From: UBA2112 sp964488555
Lineage (GTDB): Bacteria > Patescibacteriota > Saccharimonadia > Saccharimonadales > Saccharimonadaceae
DNA: 64,000 bases
Reading direction: 5' to 3'
Assembly: GCA_964488555.1 (NCBI GenBank)
Contig: CAZAUF010000007.1
Coordinates: 5,364-69,363, forward strand
The position numbers and the translations under genes are program-made. The notes beneath the pieces are model-generated. The model made no database searches and was not told where the DNA came from. It was given only the letters and a program-made list of their open reading frames with translations. Numbering within the stretch: the first letter of the stretch is position 1; each line of letters starts with the position of its first letter. This document shows, piece by piece, positions 33,310-43,033 of this stretch.

Positions 33310-36300
33310 ATGGAAATAATTTCGTGGATAATCGGACTACTGTTGTCGTGGTATGTTTGGCTGCCTACCGTAATCATTCTCGGCTACCTCACTTGGCGTA
33401 ACTACCAGAAAATCGACGCGGTCAAGGCCATCGAGAGCACTTTGCTCGTTCTTGAAATTCCAAAAGCAAACGACAAACAGGAGCTTGCCGCCGAGCAACT
33501 ATTTGCGAGTCTTCACGGTATCCTTCGCGACAAAGATGAGCTCAAGCAGACCGGTGGTATCCAGGAGCACCTCAGTTTCGAAATCGCTAGTGTTAGCGGG
33601 CAAATTCGCTTTTACGTATGGGTACCTACAACGCTACGTAGCTTCGTGGAGGGACAGATATATGCTCAATACCCAAGCGTTCAAATTCACGAAGCTGACG
33701 AGGATTATGTAGCACACGAACGCAACCACAGCGTAGTCTATACAAGCGAAATCGCACTGACTGATAGCGAATTTCTCCCTATAAAGACCTTTCAGAGTTT
33801 CGAAGTTGACCCTCTTGCCGGTATCACCGGCACGCTGGCCAAGCTTGAAACGACAGGTGAGGAGATATGGATCCAAGTGCTCATACGACCAATCGCCGAT
33901 GACTGGCACAAAGCGACAGCTAGCTGGGTCAAGCGCGTCAAGTCGGGTGGGGGAGCCTTCGGATTTCTCTCCGACGGCAAGGGTTTCGATGCTAAATGGC
34001 TACTTGGTGCCTTGGAGGCACTCTGGCGTCCACCGGAAATCGGAGCAGGCGGACAAGCCGCAGCACCGGAGCTGTCCGAACGCGACAAGACTCGTATCGC
34101 CGAGGCAGAGAAGAAGGCGACGAAACTGGGCTATCAGGTAAAAATTCGCATGGCGTACCTAGGCGAGAGCCAGACAAATGCCAAGCTGCAGATGCAAGCG
34201 ATCGTCGGTACATTCAAACAGTTCAACAGTACAAACCTCAACGGTTTTAAAATGGCAAACCCCAGTTTTCGCAAAGAAGATCTGGAAAAGTACCGCGCCA
34301 GGCTCTTCACCGACAAAGGTTTCTTGCTCAATATCGAAGAGGTGGCTAGTGTCTTTCACTTGCCGCACACCAATGTGGAGACGCCAAATATCGTCTGGGC
34401 ATCGACCAAGACTGCCGAACCCCCAGCCAAGCTGCCAATTATCACGGGTAACGATGCGATCGATGCCAATATCAGCGCGTTCGGTTTGACGAACTTCCGT
34501 GGCATTAACCATCAGTTCGGCATGCTGCGCTACGATCGCTCACGTCATGTCTATATCATCGGTCAGACCGGAGCAGGTAAGTCGGGTACGCTTGAATTGT
34601 TTGCTCTCTCCGACATCTTTCATAATCAAGGTTATGCCATCATCGACCCGCACGGCGATTTCGCTATCAACAACATGCGGTTCATCCCGCCATCCAGGAT
34701 CAAAGACGTCGTATACTTCAACCCCGCCGATACCGCACACCCCTTAGGATTCAATCCGCTTGAAGTCATCGACCCGAACATGAAGAGCAACATCAGCTCT
34801 GAAGTTATTGGCGTGCTGGAGCGTATGTTTAGCAATAGTTGGGGTCCGCGTCTGGAGTATATTTTGCGCTATACTATTCTCGCACTGCTTGATCGACCAG
34901 AAGCGACCATGCTCGATATCACCCGCATGCTGACCGACAAAAAATTCCGCAAAGAAACGCTCTCGTACTGTAGAGACACTGTCGTGCTACAGTTTTGGAA
35001 CATAGAGTTCAATAGCTGGACAGAGAAGTTCCAAGCAGAAGCTATCGCACCGATTCTCAACAAGGTAGGAGCTTTTACGGCCAATCCGATTATTCGTAAT
35101 ATCATTGGTCAGCCAAAGTCTACCTTCAACATTCGCGAGATGATGGACGAAGGTAAAATCCTCATCGTCAACCTATCCAAAGGTCTGCTTGGTGAAGACA
35201 ACTCTAGTGTACTCGGTGCATTCTTGGTAACCAAGATTCAGCTGGCTGCCATGAGTCGCAGTGACATTCCCGATATCAAGGACCGTCGGCCATTTTATCT
35301 CTACGTGGACGAGTTTCAGAACTTCGCCACCGATTCGTTCGCAACGATTCTGTCCGAAGCACGTAAGTACGGCCTGAATCTGACTGTTGCCAACCAATAT
35401 ATTTCTCAGATGAGCGATACCGTACGCGGTGCGGTGTTCGGTAACGTCGGCACCATGATCAGCTTTCGTGTCTCGGCCGATGACGCGCCTATTCTCGCCA
35501 AGCAGTTCGAACCACAATTCGAAGCCAATGACCTCTTGCAGATGCACAACCGTAACTTCATCATCAATATGGTGATCAACGGCGAAAAAGCACCTGCCTT
35601 CAGTGCACGCACATTGCAACTTCCGCCACCACAGACCGACAATACCGCGGCTATCATTGAGCACACGCGAGCCAACTATAGTCAGAGTAGGGAAGCTGTC
35701 GAAAAAGCAATCAACGACCTTATCCAACCACCTGACAATCTGCAGCGTAAAGGACCGGGCAATCCAGGGTTTAAGCCGACTCCCCATCCCAATGATGCGC
35801 AAGCACTGGAGTCGGCTGCACAGGCTAAGAAATGGCCTATTGATAGTGGCGCGAAACCTGCAGCTCCACCGAAGTCAACTGGGCCAAAGGAGCCAAATAA
35901 ACCCAAACTCATCATCGAGACACCCGAGGGCGAGGCCGCACTTGATACTGCTAAATTGAAGCCAGAAGAAGGCAAGAAAGCAACGGTCGAGCAAAAACCG
36001 GAAAATGAACCACCGGCAAAGAAGAAGCGTAGCCGCAGTCGTCGCAAGAAAAAGTCTCCTACTGACAACGACGCACCCGCTGCAAACTCCGCGCAAGCTC
36101 GAGAAGGAGAGAAGGAAAAGCCTGCCGAAAAGAAGGAGTCAGTAAAATCCGACGACAAGCCAGTCGAGTCCGTTCAATCATCCAAAAAAGCAGAAACTAT
36201 AGACGAGAAACCTGTGCCAACGCAAAAGGACGACAGCACACTGAAGGTTCGTCGCACCACAGCACCATCGGCAGCTCCAGCTACCCCGAAGCAAGAAAAG

Positions 36301-36414
36301 GTATCTGCCACACCTTCAGCAAAGTCCGACCCTACGCCCGCAGCACCACATGAATCGCAGCCGAAGCCTAAGCAGCGCGATGATGACACGATGGGCCTTC
36401 TAAAAGTACGCTAA
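33310..36414 (+). CDS. VirD4/TraG-like membrane-anchored ATPase with a disordered tail
   Basis: 1034 residues. One or two N-terminal membrane helices (4-30) are followed by a lineage-specific domain and a RecA-like motor: Walker A GQTGAGKS at 418-425, IIDPHGDFA, Walker B with Asp667-Glu668 in LYVDEFQNFA, and the conserved TVANQYISQ. It belongs to the type IV secretion coupling-protein/VirB4-like group that moves DNA or protein. From about residue 800 on it is rich in Pro, Lys, Glu and Ala. No relaxase or other T4SS genes lie near it. GGTATAAT lies about 70 nt upstream. Confidence 0.85.
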   Translation: MEIISWIIGLLLSWYVWLPTVIILGYLTWRNYQKIDAVKAIESTLLVLEIPKANDKQELAAEQLFASLHGILRDKDELKQTGGIQEHLSFEIASVSGQIRFYVWVPTTLRSFVEGQIYAQYPSVQIHEADEDYVAHERNHSVVYTSEIALTDSEFLPIKTFQSFEVDPLAGITGTLAKLETTGEEIWIQVLIRPIADDWHKATASWVKRVKSGGGAFGFLSDGKGFDAKWLLGALEALWRPPEIGAGGQAAAPELSERDKTRIAEAEKKATKLGYQVKIRMAYLGESQTNAKLQMQAIVGTFKQFNSTNLNGFKMANPSFRKEDLEKYRARLFTDKGFLLNIEEVASVFHLPHTNVETPNIVWASTKTAEPPAKLPIITGNDAIDANISAFGLTNFRGINHQFGMLRYDRSRHVYIIGQTGAGKSGTLELFALSDIFHNQGYAIIDPHGDFAINNMRFIPPSRIKDVVYFNPADTAHPLGFNPLEVIDPNMKSNISSEVIGVLERMFSNSWGPRLEYILRYTILALLDRPEATMLDITRMLTDKKFRKETLSYCRDTVVLQFWNIEFNSWTEKFQAEAIAPILNKVGAFTANPIIRNIIGQPKSTFNIREMMDEGKILIVNLSKGLLGEDNSSVLGAFLVTKIQLAAMSRSDIPDIKDRRPFYLYVDEFQNFATDSFATILSEARKYGLNLTVANQYISQMSDTVRGAVFGNVGTMISFRVSADDAPILAKQFEPQFEANDLLQMHNRNFIINMVINGEKAPAFSARTLQLPPPQTDNTAAIIEHTRANYSQSREAVEKAINDLIQPPDNLQRKGPGNPGFKPTPHPNDAQALESAAQAKKWPIDSGAKPAAPPKSTGPKEPNKPKLIIETPEGEAALDTAKLKPEEGKKATVEQKPENEPPAKKKRSRSRRKKKSPTDNDAPAANSAQAREGEKEKPAEKKESVKSDDKPVESVQSSKKAETIDEKPVPTQKDDSTLKVRRTTAPSAAPATPKQEKVSATPSAKSDPTPAAPHESQPKPKQRDDDTMGLLKVR

Positions 36415-37299
36415 GGCCCGGAAACAACCCACAGTGCAAAATGAATACTCTTCGCTCAGATAGAAGTAGCACGCTTGCTATGCAATGAATCATCTGAAAT
36501 ACCACCAAACAATATATAGAACAAAAATAGAACAAGACTTATCGGTAAAACAGGGGTGAATTGAGGAATTACCTCTGTTATTTTTACTGGTACTATTGCT
36601 AATTACCCCTGTTGACCCCTGTTATAGACAGAAACGATTACACAGATCGAAATATGGGTCATAGCATATACAAGTGCGTCGATATCTACAAGTTGGAGAA
36701 ACGATGTCTGCATGAGCAGGCGAGTGAACAAACTTGAAGCTAAACTCGAGAAATAAAGTCACCAGGCGACAAAAGTATAATAAATCGATTCAAATTCCAT
36801 ACATAGATTTAACGTCGCACAATATACCTTTTGCGACATTAAATATACAAACATAGGATGATAAAGCATACGTCTATGTAGAGTATCAATAGGGGGGTCT
36901 AGCGGTATTGATGCATCATGTCGTACTTTCATGGTGCACGCTTGTGCTTTTATAGTTCCACTCGATGTCACACTACGTCTTACACTGATGTTTGAAGGAG
37001 TTCACGAAAACCACGTTCATATGTCGCATTTCACAACACCCCGCACGGTCAGCACTGTTTGACTTTTCTGAGAATGATTTGACATATATTGTTTTTCCAC
37101 AGTTTTATATATTTATTTCCAGTAGAATCTTTGTTCTCTTTTCCTTCCCTTTCTCCCCTGCCTTCTTACCTATTATTTGATTTTTGTGAAATATGATATT
37201 TTAATATAGTTTTTTGTGAACGCGTATTTCGTTCTAATATAGAACAAAAATAGAACTAAAGGAGAGGAGTGAAGAGAGTGGCTTTTTCTTTTCGATCTT
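36415..37299. other. 0.9-kb AT-rich intergenic region with repeats
   Basis: No frame has a start signal or family resemblance. A 20-bp direct repeat ATATAGAACAAAAATAGAAC occurs at 36514-36533 and 37237-37256; within each is GAAC-N7-GAAC, and the second is also part of a GTTCTA-ATA-TAGAAC palindrome. A cluster of CCCCTGTT/CCTCTGTT repeats lies at about 36550-36625. TTTTCCACA (37093-37101) resembles a DnaA box. Confidence 0.55.
36514..37256 (+). repeat. 20-bp direct repeat pair, GAAC-N7-GAAC motif
   Basis: Identical copies at 36514-36533 and 37237-37256 sit at either side of the AT-rich spacer. The motif equals GTTC-N7-GTTC on the other strand, the arrangement of alphaproteobacterial LexA sites. 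No lexA is seen here. Confidence 0.5.
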
Positions 37300-38253
37300 T
37301 TATTTGTAATATGCTTTGCCCGAAACTCGTATATCCACGTACTTAGGTTTTCGTGGCTGCTTATCAAAATAGCGAAGAGCATTTCTCATATCTTCTACCT
37401 GCTCCCCTACTGGTCGGTCTAGTGACATCTTGATAGGATAGTTGCGTTTCGCCACCATAACCTGTACCTGATGCGTCGTATTGGCAGGTATAATCGCTTG
37501 ACTAATCGTCAAACCGTAAGCTTTCGCGACGGTAACCGTGCGCCCTACAAACCGCAGGAAACGACCACTGGCGACAGTGGTTCCCGTCGTCTGGGGAACC
37601 CCGCTTTTGTCGATGATTTTTACTTGTGGCTGCTCAAAGTGGTTCACAATAAATGGCAAACCGTTTTCATCAACATAATATTGCTGCGAGCCTATTAGCC
37701 AGCCTGCGACAGGTTTACGAAGCGTTAAATCAAACTGACTCGTTGCAAAACCAGTCGTTCCGCCCGTCCTCACATTGGCAACTTCTGGAACCACGCCAAC
37801 TACATACTTTGTCAGTTCGTCTTCGTTGAGCATAAACCGTAGACGCTCCAAAGGATGGCTGGCCAGATAATCACCGATGGCTTTTTGATAGCGTGTTTCG
37901 TCTATAACAATATTGCTGCCATGAACAGTCGAGACATGTATCGTCGCGGTAAATTCATACAGTAACCACGTCAAAAAGCACGACGCCGCTACAACTGCCA
38001 CGAATACTGTTGTCAGCTTGCGACGATGTGCCGTCAAGTGATGGACATGTGTCCTAGGTGAACGCAAATCGCCGGTCAATTCACTAGCACTGCTCACTCG
38101 AGATGACAAACTTCCCACTAGTGTTCTGTTGCGTCGAAACAGCTGCTGTTCGCGGTGCTCACCCTGCTGTGATCTCGAAGAGGTATGCTCGAGCCTGTTA
38201 GCGCGACGGCGTTGCGGTTGTTCGTTGTTTTTCTTTGCCCACGGAAGCTTCAT
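37300..38253 (-). CDS. ftsQ: FtsQ/DivIB-like division protein
   Basis: 317 residues. A cytoplasmic basic N-terminus of about 80 residues, one membrane helix (about 83-103), a POTRA-like segment (about 108-165, ATIHVSTVHGSNIV) and a beta domain (about 165-290). It is the last gene of the division cluster; its ATG starts one base after the murG stop, implying coupled translation. Identity rests on topology and position, since FtsQ sequence conservation is low. Confidence 0.8.
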   Translation of the reverse strand: MKLPWAKKNNEQPQRRRANRLEHTSSRSQQGEHREQQLFRRNRTLVGSLSSRVSSASELTGDLRSPRTHVHHLTAHRRKLTTVFVAVVAASCFLTWLLYEFTATIHVSTVHGSNIVIDETRYQKAIGDYLASHPLERLRFMLNEDELTKYVVGVVPEVANVRTGGTTGFATSQFDLTLRKPVAGWLIGSQQYYVDENGLPFIVNHFEQPQVKIIDKSGVPQTTGTTVASGRFLRFVGRTVTVAKAYGLTISQAIIPANTTHQVQVMVAKRNYPIKMSLDRPVGEQVEDMRNALRYFDKQPRKPKYVDIRVSGKAYYK

Positions 38254-38254
38254 C

Positions 38255-39412
38255 TTATCGTCGCTTTCGCGTGACGCTCATTATCATTGCCGCTAAATCA
38301 CGTGTGGCATTTGGCTTAGCAAGTTTGTGGAGGTTTTTACCGAGTCTTTCACGCAGTATATCATCTTCAAGCAGTTTTTTGACTGCCGCAACAAGTGACA
38401 TGTCTTCGGGTTCTTTGAACAAATCTTCATCGAGAAGATACACAGCTTGCATATCGTCATAGAGCTTCGCGTGTTTCACCTGCCACACTAATCGTTTACT
38501 CGGTATGACTATCGTGGGTCGTCCAAGCGCAGCAAGCTCCAGTAGTGCCGTGGCACCTGCGCGTGACACCACGATGTCGGCGGCTCCTAGCAATTCTGGC
38601 AAACCACTCGACAAGAATGCTTCCAAGCGAAATCGCGGATCATCAACCGGCGTGAGGCTGCGCATCTCGTCATACTGAGCTGTACCCGATATCAAAACGA
38701 CATTTGTCATTTTGAGCAGTTCCTTTAGATGAAGTGCCACATTCTCGTTTATCGGCTTTGACCCCAACCCACCCCCTACGAACACCGTCAGCGGACGTTT
38801 CGCGTCAAACCCAAGTGCGGCCTTTACCTCTTGACGGCGTTTCAATGGAAGAGGTTTGTACTGACTGCTGATAGGTATACCGACATATGCCGACTTATTG
38901 GCTGGATAATTGTAGTGTTCAAGCGACACGCCTGTAGCAATCCGCTTCGCGAGTGGTGCTAGTAATTGATTCGTCAGCCCTGGATGCGCATCGCTGTCAT
39001 GAATGACAATCGGAATGCGCAGTAGCCACGCGGCGTAACCAACCGGCAGACACACATAGCCGCCTTTTAAAAACACGACATTAGGACGCCAGACAAACAG
39101 TCGTATCAAGCTCTGCCCTACCCCCAGTAGCACGAAGAAAAGGTCGCGTATATTCGGAAATACCACGCTTGGAGTCATCAAATGTTGCAACTTGGTGAGA
39201 TGATGATATCGGCGAAATTTACCAGCCCAGATAGTTTGGACAGGAAGCGATGGATCGTACTCTGCCATAATACGACGAGCTTCTGGAGCAAAACGCCTGT
39301 CACACCAAAAGCGGACAGCAATTTGTGGGTGTTGGTCACGGAGTTCACGCAGAACCGCGACGACCGGCGTGACGTGTCCGCCCGAGCCCCCGCCGACGCT
39401 GAGAATCTTCAT
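38255..39412 (-). CDS. murG: UDP-GlcNAc:undecaprenyl-PP-MurNAc-pentapeptide transferase
   Basis: 385 residues. It makes lipid II at the inner membrane face. The MurG features are GGGSGGHVTPVVAVLRELR, IPIVIHDSDAHPGLTNQLL, VFVGGGLGSKPIN and SRAGATALLELAALGRPTIVIP. ATG 39412 is preferred over 39418 because AAAGGAGA abuts the earlier ATG. It overlaps the end of ftsW by 68 bp, so its SD lies within ftsW. It is about 30 residues longer than usual. Confidence 0.95.
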   Translation of the reverse strand: MKILSVGGGSGGHVTPVVAVLRELRDQHPQIAVRFWCDRRFAPEARRIMAEYDPSLPVQTIWAGKFRRYHHLTKLQHLMTPSVVFPNIRDLFFVLLGVGQSLIRLFVWRPNVVFLKGGYVCLPVGYAAWLLRIPIVIHDSDAHPGLTNQLLAPLAKRIATGVSLEHYNYPANKSAYVGIPISSQYKPLPLKRRQEVKAALGFDAKRPLTVFVGGGLGSKPINENVALHLKELLKMTNVVLISGTAQYDEMRSLTPVDDPRFRLEAFLSSGLPELLGAADIVVSRAGATALLELAALGRPTIVIPSKRLVWQVKHAKLYDDMQAVYLLDEDLFKEPEDMSLVAAVKKLLEDDILRERLGKNLHKLAKPNATRDLAAMIMSVTRKRR

Positions 39413-40634
39413 AGTCATTCTCCTTTAGTTTACTACCAAAAGCGGTATAACGCGACAACTGGTATGCAAGTCCCAGTGCTGCCGCCACAAATACCATACT
39501 CGTACCACCAAAGCTTAACAGTGGCAGCGTGATACCAGTCAGCGGGAATATGCCAATCATAGCTCCGACGTTGAGCAGTACATGCGCTCCGAGCCATCCG
39601 AACACACCGGCGACCAGTATACGTTGTCTTGGATCTGTCAGATGATCAGATATCTTAAGTAACCGTAGTAAGAGTGCTGTGAATAAGGCCAATATAGCAA
39701 CTAGTCCGACAAAACCGAACGTTTCACCCATGATCGCAAACACGGAATCGTTGATAGCTTCCGGCAAGTAGCCGGTTGCTTCCACGCTATTGCCTATGCC
39801 CACACCCATCAATCCGCCACTACCTATCGCTATCTTGGCATGAGATATATGGTATGCACCCGCATCATCCACAGTACCGCTGTCACCCGAGAAAAACGTC
39901 ATGACACGATCGACGCGATGTGGTGCTATGATGATGAAAATAACACCGATGACTGTCATGATCACCAACAAAAGTGCACCTATGCGTATATTTAATCCAG
40001 CGATCATCAGCATGCTCGCAAGCATCGCCGCCAGCGTAATACCTGTACCCATATCCTTTTGGATACCCATGATGAAAAGAAGTGCCACACCGACCACCAC
40101 AGCTAACGGCCACAGCGTGCGCGCGCTATCGTTGATCAATCCCTGTTGCGCCCGAGCACCCAAAAAGCCAGCGGCAAACAGTAGAATACCGAACTTCAAA
40201 AACTCTGCAGGTTGAAAACTACCGAGCGGACCGAGATTAAACCAACGGCACGCACCCAAACTGCATTGAGCGATTGCTTCGACATGAAAAAGATCACCGA
40301 AAAACACCAGAAGTGCAGAAGCGATAAACCCCGCCACCACCAACTTTCCCGCATGTTTGAGTAATACGCGGAATGGAAATGATGCCATAACGATAAAAGC
40401 AAAAAGTGCCAAGGCAAGGCTAGTTGTCTGTTTGACAAAGAAATACGTCGTTCCGTAGTAGTCAGTATTATACGCATTGTTCAAAACGTTGGCGCGTTGC
40501 GGGCCTATGGCATACATGATTATCAGACCCAAAAGCATGAGGATGCCCATATAGAGAACTATCCGGTGATCCGGGTGGTGTCGACGAACTAACGTACTGT
40601 TAGCGACTCGCGAAGCCACGCGACGAGGACTCAT
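39345..40634 (-). CDS. ftsW: FtsW/SEDS-family peptidoglycan polymerase
   Basis: 429 residues, ten predicted helices of the SEDS family. ATG 40634 is chosen because GAGGAGG lies 4 nt upstream; a longer frame to 40664 lacks an SD. LGACRWFNLGPLGSFQPAEFLKF and GFIGGL-like GFVGLVAILALF elements are present, with LPLLSFGGTSMV near the end. It polymerises lipid II with the class B PBP encoded upstream. Confidence 0.95.
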   Translation of the reverse strand: MSPRRVASRVANSTLVRRHHPDHRIVLYMGILMLLGLIIMYAIGPQRANVLNNAYNTDYYGTTYFFVKQTTSLALALFAFIVMASFPFRVLLKHAGKLVVAGFIASALLVFFGDLFHVEAIAQCSLGACRWFNLGPLGSFQPAEFLKFGILLFAAGFLGARAQQGLINDSARTLWPLAVVVGVALLFIMGIQKDMGTGITLAAMLASMLMIAGLNIRIGALLLVIMTVIGVIFIIIAPHRVDRVMTFFSGDSGTVDDAGAYHISHAKIAIGSGGLMGVGIGNSVEATGYLPEAINDSVFAIMGETFGFVGLVAILALFTALLLRLLKISDHLTDPRQRILVAGVFGWLGAHVLLNVGAMIGIFPLTGITLPLLSFGGTSMVFVAAALGLAYQLSRYTAFGSKLKENDYEDSQRRRGLGRTRHAGRRGSA

Positions 40635-40703
40635 GAGACCTCCTCTCTCACGAGAAGGCTCCATATATTCATGGTGGGCATGGCTGCATAGCTTGTCGTC
40701 ATC

Positions 40704-42446
40704 TTAGCCTTTCGGTTGTAATTTTAGGTAATCGATCAACCAGTTAGATATATCGGTGAAAATCGGCATGGCTGCACGGGCTCCCGCGAGGTTCATATCT
40801 TTACCCGACACTTTCACCATTATGACATATCGCGGCTCCGTATCACCGCCGAATCCCAGATAGGTAGCAATGGTTTGATCATCGACATATTTTCCATTCA
40901 CGATAGTTTGCGAAGTGCCTGTTTTACCACCAATCATATACCCTTTGCGATCATTCCCCGCATAAAACGCTTGACGCGCTTTAACTATCATCTTTCGTGC
41001 TTGGTTTGAAGTACTTGGTTTGATTACATGCTCATCGATCGGCTTTGTCTCGACCGGTACAAACTCGTCGTCATCTCCGGACATAGATCCGGCAATGATA
41101 GATGGCGCGTAGTATCGACCTCCATTTATCATGGCACTGAAACCAGAACATACCTGAATCATTGTGAGATTCATACCTTGTCCAAACGTCATGGTCGCAT
41201 ATTGAGCTTCTGCGCCTACAATTGTTGGTTTCGGGACGATTCCCGCAACTTCATTCGTTAGTGGCACACCTGTCAGTTGACCGAGTCGGAACCTGTCATG
41301 CAGATAACTATACATTGTGTCACGCGCTTGTCGTGTAATATGATCTCCGTCTCCGAGCCGTTTGGCGATCGTCACCATACCGGTATTTAGCGACCAGTTG
41401 AGTGCGTGCTGCATCGTAATTTCACCAGTCTGCCCCTTGGACTCATTCGTAACAGTAATACCGCCAGCATGTATCCTGTCAGTGTTGACATACGTTGAAT
41501 TCGGCTTGATCGTTCCCGTGTCAATACCAGTTGCCACCGTAAACGTTTTCATGACTGACCCGGGCTCATAGGGCGAACTAATCACGGCGTTATTAAATGC
41601 CGCCGGATCTTTTACTTGCGTAAAGTTTTCAGGATTGTAGGTTGGAATGTTTGCCATAGCCATAATTTTGCCTGATTGGGGATCCATAACCATAACGCTG
41701 CCATCCGTCGCACCCGACCGCTTCAAACCTTTCGCAAGAGCCTGCTCCGTATATGCCTGAACATTACGATCAATCGTCAGCACTACCGTCTCTCCGTCTT
41801 TGGCGGGTCTATGAATGTTTTTGTCACCGATAGTTAGTGGCACACCGCTGACATCTGTCACCGATTTCAACAAGCCATCACGCCCGGTGAGCTGCTCGTT
41901 GAGCGCTCCTTCGATGCCATACTGCCCCTTGCCCTCAGCATTCACAAAGCCAAGGGTTTGCGCCGCCAAGCCTCCCTCTGGATACACTCGCTGTGTCGTC
42001 TCTTGGAGTCCAATACCTGTCAGTTTTTCATTTTTAATTAGCTCTGCCTGCCGACGTGTCAGTTTCGTTCCGAGAATTTGATACCGTGTATCTTTCATGG
42101 CTATAAGTTTCTCAAGGTTTGGACGTAGGTTGCCGCCCGCCACCTGGCGCACTACATCCAACACTTTGTCTGGATCGGTCACCGTGGTCGGGTCTACAAA
42201 CAACGTATACACCGTCTGATTGATGACGAGTGGAACCGGTGTATTGCCATCAAGTGCATAAATAAGCCCCCTCTTCGCTGGGATAGTCAACGGTTTGATT
42301 TGCTCTGCCGCTGCCATAGCGACATAATCATCGTGTTTGATAATCTGCAAATAGAACAATCGTGCTACGAAAATAGCCATCATGCCAAGCAAGATGACAC
42401 ACAGCACGATTGATCGGCTACCTTTTTGGAACGAGAGCAGTCGCAC
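40704..42446 (-). CDS. ftsI: Class B penicillin-binding protein (FtsI/Pbp2-like)
   Basis: 580 residues: one membrane helix (13-33), a dimerisation domain and a transpeptidase domain with SVMK (Ser297 nucleophile, Lys300), SLN (352-354) and KTG (508-510). It crosslinks septal peptidoglycan. There are no PASTA domains. The start is GTG 42446, 7 nt after TATAAT, so it has its own leaderless promoter inside the cluster, 18 bp after the ftsL stop. Confidence 0.95.
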   Translation of the reverse strand: MRLLSFQKGSRSIVLCVILLGMMAIFVARLFYLQIIKHDDYVAMAAAEQIKPLTIPAKRGLIYALDGNTPVPLVINQTVYTLFVDPTTVTDPDKVLDVVRQVAGGNLRPNLEKLIAMKDTRYQILGTKLTRRQAELIKNEKLTGIGLQETTQRVYPEGGLAAQTLGFVNAEGKGQYGIEGALNEQLTGRDGLLKSVTDVSGVPLTIGDKNIHRPAKDGETVVLTIDRNVQAYTEQALAKGLKRSGATDGSVMVMDPQSGKIMAMANIPTYNPENFTQVKDPAAFNNAVISSPYEPGSVMKTFTVATGIDTGTIKPNSTYVNTDRIHAGGITVTNESKGQTGEITMQHALNWSLNTGMVTIAKRLGDGDHITRQARDTMYSYLHDRFRLGQLTGVPLTNEVAGIVPKPTIVGAEAQYATMTFGQGMNLTMIQVCSGFSAMINGGRYYAPSIIAGSMSGDDDEFVPVETKPIDEHVIKPSTSNQARKMIVKARQAFYAGNDRKGYMIGGKTGTSQTIVNGKYVDDQTIATYLGFGGDTEPRYVIMVKVSGKDMNLAGARAAMPIFTDISNWLIDYLKLQPKG

Positions 42447-42464
42447 GGTATCTATTATACCTGT

Positions 42465-42824
42465 TTATCGAGCATAGTCGGTGTCTGCGGGTGCGGACAT
42501 GGCCTTTGCCACATTAGAATTCTGCACTGTTTCAAGTGCGGTTAAGCGGGCATTTTCGACCTCCAGATCGCTCTTTTTGGTCATCAGCTCTGCTATCTGA
42601 CTGTCTATTTTCTGCGCCTCATAGTCATAGCTAGTCGCACGGGTCGCCTGGGTAAGATAAACCAACCCAAGAACAGTAATCATCAGCGCAACAAGCACCG
42701 TATGCGCAACAGGACCTAGTTTGACGCTAGACACGAACGCAACGGTATTTTGATTACGCTTCCAACCGCTACTTCTCGGACGTCTGCGGCTTGAGTAGAA
42801 TTGTGATGTTGTTTGGTATGACAT
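42465..42824 (-). CDS. FtsL-like division protein
   Basis: 119 residues: basic N-terminus, one membrane helix (about 45-62, VLVALMITVLGLVYLTQ) and a periplasmic coiled coil (about 65-108). Size, topology and position between rsmH and ftsI fit FtsL. No good SD is seen before the ATG. Confidence 0.7.
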   Translation of the reverse strand: MSYQTTSQFYSSRRRPRSSGWKRNQNTVAFVSSVKLGPVAHTVLVALMITVLGLVYLTQATRATSYDYEAQKIDSQIAELMTKKSDLEVENARLTALETVQNSNVAKAMSAPADTDYAR

Positions 42825-42898
42825 GTGGTGGTTCTCTGTTTATGTTTATTTCTGCGAGCTTGCGTGGCAGATTCTGCTTATATTTGAGCATCGGCCGC

Positions 42899-42931
42899 GC
42901 AAGCCGGCGAGCTCTGCACTCGCCTACTTGC
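42899..42931. other. Hairpin between rsmH and ftsL
   Basis: GCAAG and CTTGC enclose GGCGAG/CTCGCC with a small mismatched bulge. No U-tract follows, so it may be a processing or attenuation site. Confidence 0.35.
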
Positions 42932-42940
42932 GTCAGCTTT

Positions 42941-43006
42941 CTATTTGAAGCGAACCGTGACTTTGGTGTCTACCGACTCGTTCCTGACTGGTATATGGAT
43001 TGGCAT
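42941..43006 (-). CDS. Possible 21-residue leader peptide before ftsL
   Basis: Starts 28 nt after the rsmH stop. GGAGG (43016-43020) lies 9 nt before its ATG. The 21 residues begin MPIHIPVRNES and end in VTVRFK. The hairpin at 42899-42931 lies after its stop, an arrangement seen in attenuation or coupling leaders. Too short for any homology judgement. Confidence 0.35.
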   Translation of the reverse strand: MPIHIPVRNESVDTKVTVRFK

Positions 43007-43033
43007 GTGGTGCTGCCTCCTTTTGTGTTTGTT

